Counted from the stretch's first letter, positions 21,105-32,994 are shown. The stretch: 64,000 nucleotides of DNA from Elmis aenea (GCA_947652605.1 OX393582.1:15524544-15588543); one strand, 5' to 3'. The notes: a model not told the origin generated them from the sequence alone. Numbers and translations are program-made.

Positions 21105-22179
21105 CTGCTTTTTATTAATTTTAGTTATTACTTAATTTCCAATAATATTTGCTTCTCCTAAAAAAAGCTATATTGTAAGAAGAATTCAAACTGTATATCG
21201 TATTATAGGGAAATTAAAGGACAATTGAGTGATGTGTGGTTTTGAAAAGTAAGAGATGACATTGGCAAAACAACCATAATAATAATTTAAATAAAGTTTC
21301 ATACGATAATATTTTAAGCGCTTCCAAATGACGTATTTTAAATTGTAGAATGTTGTTTGTGAAAAAAAAATAAATTCTTAAAAGCAATTGTTTTAAAGAC
21401 AATTGAATCTATTTATATAAAATTAAATAACAAACTTCTGTCTAAGTATTTTTAAATAAGCACTGAAGTTGTATCTCTATATAAAGGAAGCACATGGCTG
21501 GCGAGTTTTCACAGGACCCCTTGTTTATGATGTGATGTAATTTCTTAAAATTACCGATTCCCAAACGCTTTAAGGTTGTATATCTTAAAAAAAAAACGCA
21601 TAAAATAACAAAGAAAATTCCTGAAAAAAAACAACGTTACAATATGTTCGATAACAAGCAACATGAAAATAATATAAGGTCGAACAAGAATGTTTTTGAC
21701 AAATTTGATACTAATTATTATAAAAGCATATTTTAGTTCGTTTATGGCTTGTTATATGTTATTTTATTGGGTGCATGTTTGTGTAAGGGTAGGCCTTGAC
21801 AAAAGCGAAACCACGACACATAAATCAAGTGAAACCACAAACGGAAGATGTTATTAATCTTATACAAACGCAAGTGGAAATCTTACCAGCCAACTCTTAC
21901 GGCAATTACTAAATCATTTTGAAAAAAAGATATTTAGGGAACACAATCAGAAAAAGTTTAATTTTATATTTATCCACTGGTTCATCGAAATGGCTCAAAA
22001 CATTGCGAGCGTTGGAAAAGGGTTTACGTACTTGTTAAGTTTTTATGGATAAACTTTTATTGTGATTCCATAGCCTATTACATAAATAAGGTAATAAAAG
22101 TGCCAGGCGCTTGTAATACATTAAATTTTAAAAATGTGTTTTTGAAACAACCTAGGGTTGCCATTTAACATGGGCAGAA
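21105..22179. other. AT-rich stretch without a recognisable gene
   Basis: No motif or repeat boundary stands out. Confidence 0.4.
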
Positions 22180-22368
22180 GCGTCGATAGACGTCGTCGGA
22201 CCCGGGGTAAAATTTTTCATGGGCCCCAAGTAAAGTACATTATTTGAAAATTTAGTTACTAAAAACCAATTGTGGTATGATATTCGAGCCCCTGTGGACT
22301 CCCGGGCCCTTAAATTACTCCCGGGCCCGGGACTCAGAGCCCCCCTGCCCCCCCTCTCATCGGCCCTG
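22180..22368. mobile_element. GC-rich fragment with hAT-like end
   Basis: This short block has runs such as CCCGGGCCCGGG and CCCCCCTGCCCCCCC, far above the local G+C. It ends CTCTCATCGGCCCTG; the inverse CAGGGCCGATGAG fits a hAT-like terminus. The other end is not found. It sits just upstream of a LINE fragment. Confidence 0.4.
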
Positions 22369-22429
22369 AATATGGGTGTACAATCCAAGCGTGTTCAAGG
22401 TTTCCAATGAAAACTTTCCAGCTCTGTTA

Positions 22430-22921
22430 TTTTATTATTGTAAGAGATTGAGCTTGGAATATAATGAATTTAAAGGGATACCACCAACACCTGATAAAGA
22501 CGTTACAAAAAATATATCGAACAGGCGATGTAATAATCAATATCGGTAGAAGTCGCGACATTGAACTAAGAGCAACACAAGGTGTCAGACAAGGATGTAG
22601 CATGTCACCAACGTTGACCACGTGTTGAAAATCTCAAAAAGCGAAGTAAAAGCCTAAATATGCTGCTAGTTGCGGACGACTTAACGGTAATACAGGATAG
22701 CGAAGATAATTTACAATGACCTGTATATAAATTACAGAAAATTGCCAAAGAGTACAATCTCGAATCATCAGTCCAAAAAACAAAAGTTATGTCATTCTAG
22801 GAAAAAAAAACATCCAGTGCAATTCAAAATAATGTTTTACGAACGGAATACAGTCCGTTCTACAAAATGGGCCCAATACTATAGCGACATCAATTGTGAT
22901 TTTAACAATCAACAAACCTTA
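22430..22921 (+). pseudogene. LINE reverse transcriptase fragment, 5' part of a split element
   Basis: Frame 22473-22628 reads KGYHQHLIKTLQKIYRTGD and continues to ATQGVRQGCSMSPTL. The RQGCSMSPTL block is the conserved reverse transcriptase motif of RTE/Jockey-type LINEs. About 40 bp later comes the catalytic box as VADD (22669-22680, normally YADD), then KIAKEYNLESSVQKTKVMSF, the usual following block. The region between motifs is deleted and several stops are present. It continues after a mariner-type insertion at 24418. Confidence 0.75.
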
Positions 22922-23348
22922 TACAGAGTGTACAAAAAGTAACGTAACGGATCAATATCTCGTCTTGTGGCAACTTTACAAAAAAAAGTTTCGAATAAAA
23001 GTTGTTTGTGGTAATTTTCTACATAACCTTAAATTATTTTCAACCGTACACTGTGTTTTGTTTTTGCGTACCGATACGTCTCTTTGTTTTCTTAAACAGA
23101 ACACCCTGTATATTTTGCACTTTTTAGATGCACAATTAAATTGTCTTTTAAAATGTATAGGGTTTTATGTGCCTAAAATCAATCGTTTTTAAGTTATTTA
23201 AGTTTTTATGAAAATTTTGACAGAAACAGGATTCTAAGAAAATATTGATATTTCACAACATAACAATTTCAGAAAGAATTCCTTTGACACTTTGTTCGAC
23301 AATAGTGTCATAGTGATTGCTGACTAGTTAAAATTGTAAAATAATACA

Positions 23349-23426
23349 CAGGGTGTTTTTTATGCTCGGTCCAATTGGTTAAACTTCAAACATGAATAAG
23401 TCAATTTTTTTTAATGAAACACCCTA
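23349..23426 (+). repeat. 78-bp CAGGGTG/CACCCTA module, copy B
   Basis: It starts CAGGGTGTTTTTTATGCTCG and ends TTTAATGAAACACCCTA, followed by TA. Length and order of blocks match copies A (9601-9678, inverted) and C (27979-28056). The left flank is CA rather than TA. Confidence 0.65.
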
Positions 23427-23701
23427 TATATTTTTACATATTCTTATTGATAATTTAATTATCTTTAAAATTTGTTAAAGGTCTATTATGTCTAAAATTA
23501 ATATTTCTCGAGTTATTGCGGTTTCCATGATAATTAATGGGCACAAACAAAATATTTAATAGAAATTAATTAGTCGGCTTTGGAAATATCTCGATAATTT
23601 GTTGTGAATGTCAAATAACGTTCTATTTTCATCTTTAAGCTATATGTTTACCTGATTATAAATTAGTTTAATAAAAAACAATAAAATCAAAATTTTTTAA
23701 T

Positions 23702-23992
23702 CGACAAAAGAGGTGGATAGGAGGGCGAGGTACAATTGAATGGCCACCACGCTTTCCAGATTTGTCACCCTTGGACCAATTTCTATGGTGATATTTTAAA
23801 AATAACGTATATAAAGCAAAATCAGAAAATTTAGATGATCTTAGAAATCGAATAATGGTGACAACCGAACAGATTTCAGATGAGAAGTGGCGGAATGTCA
23901 TATCAACTGTTTATAATAGGCTTGGGTACTGTCAGAAGAAGAAAGACAATTCGAACACCTTATTTATTAATAAAATAACAATTTTAACATGA
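23702..23992 (+). pseudogene. Tc1/mariner-superfamily transposase C-terminal relic
   Basis: The frame reads RWIGGRGTIEWPPRFPDLSP, then LDQFLW, a TGA at 23789-23791, YFKNNVYKAKSENLDDLRNR and on to DEKWRNVISTVYNRLG, ending at TGA 23990-23992. WPPRFPDLSPLD is the block with the third catalytic aspartate in insect Tc1/mariner relatives. The premature TGA sits where a glycine is usual in FLWGYLK. Apart from that stop the 97 codons are in frame. This is the best protein evidence that the surrounding CAGGGTG-ended repeats are mariner-type. Confidence 0.8.
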
Positions 23993-24417
23993 TCACGTTA
24001 TTTACATAAACAACGTATTTATTTGGAAAAAAAGGTTTTTATTTATTTAACATATCTAATAACTAGATGAAAATCAAGTTTGTCACCCATAAGAAATTAA
24101 AAGTTAGTACCTATAAAACAAAACGGAATCGGCACAGCAAAAAATTGATGGCATTATTAAAAGTAAAATAAAAAGTACCGATGTAAAAAATTGAATAAAT
24201 TTAAAAAAAATTATAAATAAAAAAGTTATAGCAAAAACAAAAACTCATTTTTTCAGTTTTTTTCAATTTTTTCAAAGATAATTGAAGATATTTCAAATCT
24301 GTTTTGATATTATTGATAAGCATAAAATTTGGTAACTTTGCTAAATTTAAACGTACCCTCTATCTTCAGTAATAAGCGAGATCCTCATGGTCGCCCTCGA
24401 ATTTAAATCACCCTGTA

Positions 24418-24950
24418 TACAACAAGTATCACTTTTCTGCTATCTAGGTACAGATGTCAGCTACGAGAAAGATAACGACATAGAATCAAAACTACATCGT
24501 TTTGAATACATATGCGGCACTATAAATAGAACGCTGAACAAGAACAAGGCACGAAAAGATAAGAGAATAAAGTTATATAAAACAATTGCCACACCAACTC
24601 TGATGCACGGCAGCGAAACTTGGGTCTCCACACAACGAGACAAAAATAAAATACAAACAGCCGAAATGCGACTTTTAAAAAGAGTAAAGGGATGTACCAA
24701 TAGAGACCAAATAAGAAACCAAGATATTAGAAAAGAACCAGAAATTTACGATCTGGCAGAAAAAAATACAAGAAAACAGGGAGAAATACAAAAAACATTA
24801 ACAGAATGTAACATCAAAGCCAAGAGGAAGAAGAGAAATTGGGAGACCCATGAAAAGATGGGAAAAACTAAAATAACATATCGTGAAGACGGAACAGACA
24901 ATTTGCCTAAGCCATGGAGTGCAGAAGAAGAATTGGAATTTTAATAAAAA
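24418..24950 (+). pseudogene. LINE fragment, 3' part of the split element
   Basis: The frame runs from about 24418 to the TAA at 24942-24944. It contains QVSLFCYLGTDVSYEKDND, KRIKLYKTIATPTLMHGSET and IQTAEMRLLKRVKG, the standard post-palm blocks of RTE/Jockey-like LINEs ('YLG', 'LYkt...P.l.YGsE.W', 'aaEMr.lR'). Upstream residues MVALEFKSPC come from the mariner end, not from the LINE. The C-terminus is Lys-rich and frameshifted relative to typical members. Confidence 0.75.
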
Positions 24951-25705
24951 ATTTTATGACAAAAAAAACTTTAAATATTTTGACAGACGTCATTTACGTC
25001 ATGTTGACAGTCATCATAAAATATAGCGACATATTTTCAAAACACACGGTACACAGTATATTTTTAATCCGTAAAAATAATGCAGGAGTTAAATTGGTCG
25101 TATAAAGAAATTTTTAATGGTTATATGTTAGATATAATGAAGTTTTTTTTGTCGATTCGTATGGTGCAGTAACTTGTGACGATAAAGTTTAGGCGGAGGT
25201 GCCTGGAGTTCCTAAAAGTCGCCAACAAAATTCATTTTAATACCGTTTACTTTAAGCGTTTTTGTGATTTCTCATATCGTTAGGATGATCTAATAGAGGG
25301 CAGGCTTGTCCTTCTAGCGGAAAACATTTAATTAGAATGCAAATACTTATTTGCAAGTCCAACGCATTTTTTAAAAGTAAACGCTGGCAAAAATAGGATC
25401 GTGGTTGCAAATTATGCAGGCTACACACAATAAATTAACTTCTATATTTTATTTATACACGTCACGAAGTTATTTTATTTGCTGGGTACATTGTTTAATT
25501 TTTGCCTTTGTAAAGACACGTAGTTCTTAATGGGGATGCACTGATAAGCAAATCGGCCGATTTACGATTAATCGACCTTACTGTATCGGGATTAATCTGT
25601 CGAAGATTGACTTTCACATATGATTCTTAACGTGATATGATTAACGCATACATAAAATGTGTTTTCAGTGACACAAATTTGAATTTAGTTAGATTATTCG
25701 TAATA
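24951..25705. other. Unassigned stretch
   Basis: No gene or element recognised between the LINE end and the next MITE. Confidence 0.4.
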
Positions 25706-25960
25706 AAGGTGAAACCTCTCTTACTCGACTTTCATGGGAGCTTTAAAAAATTAAGTTATGGAGGAAAATCGATTTAGAGAGGTTCTGTTAAGTATACATT
25801 TAGAGTGGAGGATTAAGACAGGGTCAAAAAGACTAATACGGTAATGATGTTATTCGAATTCTTACAGTTGGTGTGCACCGATTACAACGGAGTCTTTCTA
25901 AAGTCGAGCAACTGAGGTTAATTCAGTTACAGATGTATCGAGTTATAGAAGTTTCACCTA
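25706..25960. mobile_element. Pogo/Tc1-mariner-like MITE
   Basis: The left end is GGTGAAACCTCTCTTACTCG and the right end CGAGTTATAGAAGTTTCACC, an inverted pair with the GGTGAAAC(C/T)TCT signature common in pogo-type MITEs, next to TA at the right. There is no coding capacity. Class is inferred from the termini only. Confidence 0.5.
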
Positions 25961-26929
25961 TACAAGTAAAATTCATAATAGATCTTATGTAGAAAAGTTG
26001 GACCAGTTTCAAGATTTTTGTTTTTTATTCTTCTTAAAAGATTAGTGATTTTTAATTAAACTTATTGGCCAAATTAGAAGATCCACCAGAAATTTTTACC
26101 TTGATAGTGCTGATTCATAGAAAAATTATTGATAAATGATGAAAATTGTCAAGCCACAAAATGGCTATAAAGATATAAAATAACAATTAAAATTGCTGTG
26201 AACTCTTAAAAATATAGGTAGTCCACCTTGTTCTAATTCTAGACATAAAGACTGGTGTTATTATATACTGAACTGTATTGAAATATGTCCAACAATATCT
26301 CTTGCATTTCTTAATGCTGACTTAATTTGATAGGCAATGCTCATCTGTAGTAAGTATAATAATTTTTCCACACTCTGTATATGAAAATATTTAAAGTTAG
26401 TGTTTTTAAAAATTATGTCATTTAAATATTACATTCTTTAACAAACTGATTATGATATTCCTTACAGTAACAAAGTATTTTAATTAATTCTACCAACAAA
26501 ATGTAAAATTATTATTTGAACTTCAATAAAAAAATACATTTTAACCAGTTTTTGATGATTTGGGTGTAAAAAGATAAATGGAATAATTTAAGGCAATCAA
26601 GAATAAAAGGCTACCATACATATTAATTGATATCTACGTATGTGATCCAACAATTTCCTTTATAAAACATATTTAAATCAAAACTCCGTTGATTAAAATT
26701 TAAAAAAATTAATAAAAGTAGATGTTATCTAACAATTAAATTTTTATTGTTATACCGTATGCGGTTATTAAATGAACTATAAAAAACGCAGTCAAAAACT
26801 TTAATCAATATATTAGCGGTGCAAGGATTCTGAAGATAAACCATAGGTTTAAAAATGTATAGAATCGGTATAGCTATTTACTTGTAATTGACATTTAAAA
26901 CAAATTTTTAATTTTTTTTTGAAGCCTAC
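25961..26929. other. AT-rich stretch without a recognisable gene
   Basis: Isolated TATA-flanked partial ends such as CACTCTGTATATG near 26371 suggest decayed mariner-type sequence. No gene is seen. Confidence 0.4.
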
Positions 26930-28370
26930 TAGTTTCATTTTGTAAAATATTGTGTTTGTACCTGTAAAGTATCATGAAAACTGCAATAACTCAAAAATAA
27001 TAGTTTTAGACATGATTGAACTTCAATAGTTTTAAAGATAATTTAATTGTCGATAAGAATATGTAAAAAAAACTGATATATTCGTGTTTGATATTTAGCC
27101 AATTGGACTGGGCATAAGAAACACCCTGTGTATTATTTTGAAATTTTAAAAATTCAGCAATCGCTGACACTATTGCCGAACGATTTTTTAAAGGAATTCG
27201 TTTTGAGATTGCTACTTTGTAAAATATAATAATTTTCTAGAGTACTGTTCCTGTCAATATTTTCATAAAAACGTAAATAACTAAAAAAATATAGATTTTA
27301 GGTATAAAACACTTTCAATGTATTTGAAAGAGAATTTAATTTCAAATTAAAACATAAAATAAACAGGGTGTGTTATTTAAAAAAACAAAGTTGCGCATCG
27401 GAAAGCAAAAACAAAACACTGTGTACATTTGAAAATAATTTTAGGTTATGTAGTAAATAAGTAAATTATAAAAAACAACTTTTATTTGAAATTTTTACTT
27501 TTAACCACGGTCTACTACACAGGTTGGGAAACTTCCATATAAAAGCAACTTGGGCCGGTAACTATATAGGGTGAGTCACGACGGACGCCACGGATTATTA
27601 TGGCGAAACGGTATGTATTTTCAAACTTCTGTCGCGATTAGATTATGTAAGTCAATAAGAGCTACATTTAAAAAATATTTTCAAACATACAGGGTGCTCC
27701 AAAAATGAGTGGCATATCAAAGTTATACTTTTACTTATGGAACACCCTGTATATCTTTACATTTTTGGATTCCTCTTTAAATTTACTTCAAAAAATTTAA
27801 AAGGTTGTACGGGTCTAAAATTAACCGTTTTCGTGAAAATTGCATTTTTATGAAAATGCAGACTTTCAAAAATTTTTAACATTTAGAAACTTTAAAAATC
27901 TGAATAAATTCGTTTGGAAATTAGATTGGCAATAGATTAATTAATACTTTGCACCACCTACATTTAAAAAATATTATACAGGGTGTTTTTTACGGTTGGT
28001 CAAACTCGTGAAACTTTAAACATCGATAACTTATTTTTCTTAAATATAACACCCTATATTTTTTTCCCACAGACTTATACAAAATTTAATTATCTTTCGA
28101 AAACATTAAGGCTGTTTTTCATCTAAAATCTAAAATATTTTCCGAGATATTGCGATTTTATTGTTAATTATTAGGGCAAAGTGATATTTTCAAGTAGGCT
28201 ATGAAGGTAGACAGCGGTAATTGGAAACAATTGAAAGAAAAAAACAAGAAACTTATAATTTTATCTTTTGCCTACACATTTTTGACATTTTTTTATAAGG
28301 CGATGTGAATTATGTGTTACAAATAATGGAAGTCAATTTGATAATCCAATGTAAATAGTTTTTTATTATT
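26930..28370. mobile_element. Cluster of stacked mariner-type elements
   Basis: Element ends occur at 27120 (AACACCCTGTGTA), 27364 (CAGGGTGTGTTATTT), 27568 (AGGGTGAGTCACGACGG), 27691 (CAGGGTGCTCC), 27742 (ACACCCTGTATATC) and 27979 (CAGGGTGTTTTTTACGG). Blocks here are inverted relative to 22924-23560, for example the pair around GCCAATTGGACTGGGCATAA and GCTCGGTCCAATTGG. This indicates arms of a shared foldback family. No transposase frame is visible. Confidence 0.55.
27979..28056 (+). repeat. 78-bp CAGGGTG/CACCCTA module, copy C
   Basis: It starts CAGGGTGTTTTTTACGGTTG, contains AAACATCGATAACTTATTT and ends TTAAATATAACACCCTA. It is flanked by TA on both sides. Its length equals copies A and B. 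Confidence 0.7.
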
Positions 28371-28374
28371 TTTG

Positions 28375-29211
28375 AATTATCTTTTAGTTTGTATTATTTT
28401 ATGACTGCTTTTTTGAAAATGGTGGATGATTATTGGTAACAACTTCTTCACTATATTTAACTTTGTATTCCTTTGTTCTGGGTTTGTTAAATGTCCCACA
28501 ATTAATGAGATTCTTTCTGGGTACGGATTAAAATAAGTTTCACTTGCAGCTTCAGAATTATTATTACTTTGAATTGAACATTCTAACATATCACACTTTT
28601 CGTAATATTCGTAAGCTATTTCTTGTTTTTAAGGTACAAAAATATAAACAATCAACAATTGAACGTGATTGTTTCTGTCAAATTATCGTTAAAAAAACAG
28701 AATGATAATTTGTTTTACTAGGTATATTCTTAATGACATAAGCCTACTACTAAAAAATTACCTAACTTTTGCTGTAATGTAAGGAAAATGAATAAATCGA
28801 CCCCACATGATATATATTATTGGAATGGGTAAAAATCCTCTTTCTCGTGATGCCACAACCAACTATGCATTCCATTAAAAAAAAAATACAACTTTATGTC
28901 ACAACTCGAATTTCGTAATTTTTTTTGAAAAATTGTCTACGCCACTGTATTCTTATCATAAAAGTGCCTGTAGAACGTCAAAATTATTTTTCTGTATTTT
29001 CATAAACAAGCGAAATATAGTCATAAAACGAAAAATCGAAAAATCGAGTTATCGGTGATAACTCGAAAACAAAAGACGATAACCAATTTTAGTTTTCACC
29101 ATTAACTTTTTCTCGAAAAAAGACATCGAGGAAGCGCGGTCCGTTTTTCGATATCTCTTATAGTTGCCGAGATGCCCTATGAAAACATCGAAATTTGCCC
29201 GCTCTCATCTG
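28375..29211. repeat. Old interspersed repeat, copy 2 (uninterrupted)
   Basis: This copy aligns with 4335-4524 plus 6005-6710 and with 39370-40795. It keeps the empty sites for three insertions: the hAT of copy 1 (near 28530-28575), the 161-bp insertion (near 28942) and the foldback of copy 3 (near 28815-28830). The right end is AAATTTGCCCGCTCTCATCTG followed by TA. Confidence 0.7.
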
Positions 29212-30376
29212 TACATAACATTGTTTTGAGCTAATACGACAGATTTGTGACGGGCTATCTTGCGTTTAAGATTGTTGATGTTACAATCATACTTAACGTC
29301 CCCCTAATAAATTGAAGCTGTTTCAGATTATCAAAGGTAAATTAATTTATTAATATTTAATGAGTTCTATGGGTAAGGTGACATCATATGAAATTCATTG
29401 TTGTTGTTTTGTCATGTAATTAACTTGCAAGGAACTTGGATGGGAATATACATTTCTTTACGACGTCTCTTTAATTTCCCAGTGTTCTTACCTTGTCTAC
29501 ATACAACATTAAAAACTTTAATTGCACGACTGTTGTTAACCAGGGTGTTCAATTACAGTTTATAAGTTTTACAGCTAAAATATTTATTTGTTGCAGATTT
29601 AACGAAGCGAAAGCATAATCAAGGTAAGTTTTGACGATAGTTGTTCGTAAGTAGTTTACACCGAGGCTGTAATTTTATTTCAGAAGTGTTGTATTCAACT
29701 AAATGAAGTCTGCTCTTTGCCACTGTTCGCTGTTTTTTAGCGGTGATTAATTGCTTTGTAAAAATTCAGTCACACGAGATAGTTTCAAAGTTTAATTAAC
29801 TTACTCCACTCGTATTTTCTACTTTGTAAAAGGGGCCCTGGGTTCAGGCTCCTGAGACCCATTGGGTTATAAGTCTTGATCAGAGATTACAGGTTTGCTT
29901 TGATGTTGAAGTGCAGATGTCTGTGCAGTGATACCGCTGTAATTTCCATGCATTCAAGCAGTCTTATTAATTTTTTATGACTAAGACTCTTTAAACAATA
30001 TAAAGTTACTAAGAAGATGCAAAATAGTCCAGACTTTTACGACTCAAATGGTACAATTATCATAATTACATTAAAAACATAATTGGTATTTTTTCGTTAA
30101 GGCAATAAACGCGTCTGGCGGTGCTTTTAAAACATCTCGAGTTATTTATAAAAGTTGGTACTAGGTATTTAAGAATCGATAATTACCAACTTACTCGATG
30201 ATTTGCATCAAAATAAGATTGATTTCTTTGACCGGTTTTATGAAAGTAATCTTTAGTTTCAATCCAGATATTCAAGTTTAAAATTGTGGAACCTTAATGC
30301 TAGAATTATTGAATTAAAAAAAGTGTGCGCTGCAGTGGGGCAATTGTTAGTGATCGCACAGAGGGGTATTTACTTC
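29212..30376. other. Unassigned stretch with splice-like signals
   Basis: This region is relatively free of recognisable repeats. It holds a candidate microexon at 29597-29623 and a G/C-rich patch around 29830-29870 (GGGGCCCTGGGTTCAGGCTC). No protein family is recognised. Confidence 0.4.
29597..29623 (+). other. Candidate 27-bp microexon
   Basis: A T-rich tract followed by TTGCAG (29591-29596) is a good 3' splice site. Twenty-seven bases later ATCAAG is followed by GTAAGTTTTG, a near-perfect 5' splice site. One of the three frames is open across the segment (phase -TTA ACG AAG CGA AAG CAT AAT CAA-). No transcript evidence is available and splice-like pairs arise by chance in AT-rich DNA. Confidence 0.25.
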
Positions 30377-30384
30377 ATCTAGCC

Positions 30385-31491
30385 CAGTGGTTCCCAAACT
30401 CTTTTGGCCCACGGAACTCTTTTCATAGTCAAAACTTGCCCACGGACCCCCTTTCATAGTCAAAACTTTGATGTCTTGAATGGTAAATGGTGACGTAAAA
30501 ATAAAATATAAATAAAACATTTTGTTGAAGAAGTATTTATTGAAATTATAACTTTTGTTTTAAAATACAAAATAAATTAATGACTTGGATGAACTTAAAT
30601 TTAAACTATTACTTTTTATAATAACATACCTAACCTCAAAGTCAACCCTGATAGACGTCAAGTGTTTGCACAACTCTATTGGTATGGTAAACACATAATC
30701 GTTGCTACTTTCATGCGTTACAGACAGACAGAGAGACAGAGTCACAGAGTCAGGCTGGACTTTATATAATATCTATACTTACGTAACGAAAGTACGCTAT
30801 CTGCGTAACAATACAAAAAATTATACTTCTTTTTGTCCACGACTAGGAAATTTTTTTGTATGCACTTCACATCACGCATAAGACAGAACTAAAATGTAGA
30901 TTAGATGCGCTACTCTTTTATATTAGTTCATATTATAGACTAGTTGGTGCAAGTATCGACTCTATTGCGTTCCTGTATAAACCTGCCTGACTCACCGCGA
31001 TGCCTGTTATTACTTGTATTTTATGCACCTGTCTATATTTATATTTTACTTGGGACGTAAAAATCGCTAATAATTTATTCATTGTTATTTCTTTTAACTT
31101 CCATGTTAATAAAAATGTGTCACAACTTTTTTTTTTTTTTTTTTAATTGAGAGTTTAGGGACGCTTCGACAACTGAGGTCACTAGCGTCCGGGAGGAGGG
31201 GGCGGGGAACAAGGAAAGGGTGGGTAAGGTAAGGGTAGGTCGAAGTACTGTCACAGCATTTGCCTATAGTAGGTAGAGGGAACCACCTGAAACCTCTACG
31301 ATGACAGACGGCCGTGGGATTCGAACCCACGACCTCCCGATTAACTCACAACTTTTTTATTTTATATTAAACATTGCGCGGACCCCCTGACGTTGTTCAG
31401 GGACCCCAAAATCAATTTTAATTTTCCAAGGACCCCCTGAATGATCCCAGGGACCCCTTGGGGTCCGTAGGGACCACTTTGGGAACCACTG
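30385..31491. mobile_element. Non-autonomous hAT element, exact 8-bp TSD
   Basis: Ends are CAGTGGTTCCCAAACTC and CTTTGGGAACCACTG. Both sides carry the 8-bp duplication ATCTAGCC (30377-30384 and 31492-31499). Subterminal regions repeat CACGGACCCCC / GGACCCCCTGA motifs. No transposase was found. A SINE is inserted near its right end (31133-31346). A GACAGACAGAGAG microsatellite lies at about 30720-30740. Confidence 0.92.
31133..31346 (-). mobile_element. tRNA-derived SINE in the hAT element
   Basis: On the minus strand, GTGGGTTCGAATCCCAC forms a perfect tRNA T-arm (5-bp stem GTGGG/CCCAC, loop TTCGAAT). It contains a perfect pol III B box, GGTTCGAATCC (plus-strand 31317-31327). No A box precedes it, so the head is truncated. 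The body is G+C-rich and ends in an A-run (T-run at 31127-31144 on the plus strand). Flanking duplications CACAACTTTTTT lie at 31121-31132 and 31347-31358. The minus-strand frame across it is not a gene. Confidence 0.8.
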
Positions 31492-31499
31492 ATCTAGCC

Positions 31500-32990
31500 G
31501 ATCAAAAGTCGATTTTTCAAATTAATCGCAGGTAAGTATTTAAGAGTGTCAAAGAACAGCGGGCCATCTTTTTTTCACTTTTCTGCGTCATCCATAGTCC
31601 ACTTCAGTCAATCACAATTCAAATGTCTTAAATAGTGCGATTATTGGTTGTCTTCAAAAGTGTACCACTTTCTTTTAAATGTAAAACCAAATTTTTCAAA
31701 GAAGTGTTAAAAAGTGTTAAACTATGGTTTGTTCCGAAGTAGGCACGTGAGAATATTTTTAAGGTATGTTAATGAAATTATGGTAATTTTAAACTACTAA
31801 AAAATCCATTTCAAAAAAGTAATTATTTTCGTACATTCTTTGCCGATTTTTAAAGAAACCGAAGGTTTTTGTTTTACTGCAGGGCGCATCCCGATTTTGT
31901 TTTTATATGATTATAAAAACGAAGGTTTTGAATTTAGAAAAATAAAATAAGTAGCCCCGGATTCGCTTGGTTTTACTTGTATTAGGACAAATAAATTCCT
32001 ATAGTCATAAATGTCATGGTTTGTTTTTGATATAATATGTTTTTTTTTGCCTTGAGCATCACAGGAAACAAAAAAATAACTAGAATAGGAATATTAAACA
32101 TAAGAATACCACAAAAATCAGCAAACAATTAAAGTTAGCCAAAAAGTATCTATTAAGTAGTGCATGTTTTTCAGAAGAAGAGAAAAAAATCATAATTAAT
32201 TTTTCTCTATAAAATCATAGATTAAACGTAAATGGGTGGCAGCGCTGGCAGCTCATAAAAAAAAACTCATTGAAGACATTTGACGAGTCGGGTGAGCGCA
32301 GTTAGGACCAAAGACAGAAACGCTATATAGATGGTGACGAATTAATATTTGCTGCACAAAGCTTGGAAAAGATCCACTGAAAATACTAAAATAAATAAAG
32401 AAATAGTTCATCAAAACGAGCAAAAAAATACAAGTTAACGTATTTAAGATCTTATCAAACCGATGTTTTTCCTTTGTTGTAGCTTATATGTATAGTTAAA
32501 AAAGTTCCATGGCACGCTAGATAATAAACAATAATCAAAATGGGCTTTTTTTAAATCGTTTATAACTTGGTTATACTTGATGGTACAAAAATATTTTTGG
32601 GGAAAAAGTAGATTTTTTTACCCACTGTAAAATAAGAACATTCATTTGTTTCAATATTGTTTAAATTCGTAGATAAATTACAAACTTAATTTTTTTTTAA
32701 ATGGAAACCCTAGTTGGCTATGTAATCTCATGACAGAGCTTTTTTCTCCTCCTTTAAATAACATAAGGTTTAATGTAGTCCCCTGATCATCATTATCCTG
32801 CTGTAAATAATTTTAACAGAATTGAACACCAATTAAATCAGAATTTAAAGACGAATCTAATTATGTAAAAATGATTACCAACATTTTTAGACTTTTTAAT
32901 TAAATGACTATAGTAGTTAAACATAAAACAACGATCATTTGTTTTGTTGCAGTTATGCACAGTGTACTGCGATTAACAGGATCTCTTAAT
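31500..32990. other. Unassigned stretch
   Basis: No recognisable gene. Positions 32500-32760 contain mildly repetitive sequence related to foldback arms (a block with GGAAACCCTAGTTGGC also occurs near 17020). Otherwise nothing is seen. Confidence 0.4.
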
Positions 32991-32994
32991 AAAT

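Larger units (their letters stand above)
22924..24415. mobile_element. Composite mariner-type insertion splitting a LINE
   Basis: The insertion lies between TA at 22922-22923 and TA at 24416-24417, interrupting one LINE. The left end is CAGAGTGTACAAAAAGTAAC and the right end GAATTTAAATCACCCTG, which belong to different families, so several elements are stacked. Inside are a 78-bp module (23349-23426) and a transposase relic (23702-23992). Confidence 0.7.

Noticed and set aside
23668..23901. Minus-strand 77-codon frame
   Set aside because: The plus strand of the same interval encodes a recognisable transposase tail.
24387..24420. Start codon at 24387 as the true start of the LINE frame
   Set aside because: The first residues are encoded by a mariner-type terminus (…AATCACCCTG) that interrupts the LINE.
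31317..31327. Possible tRNA gene
   Set aside because: Only the T-arm/B box is present; anticodon, D-arm and A box are missing, and the body, A-tail and flanking duplication show a SINE.
31106..31330. Minus-strand 74-codon frame (MGSNPTAVCHRRGF...)
   Set aside because: It lies within a tRNA-derived SINE; the poly-Lys end is the A-tail.
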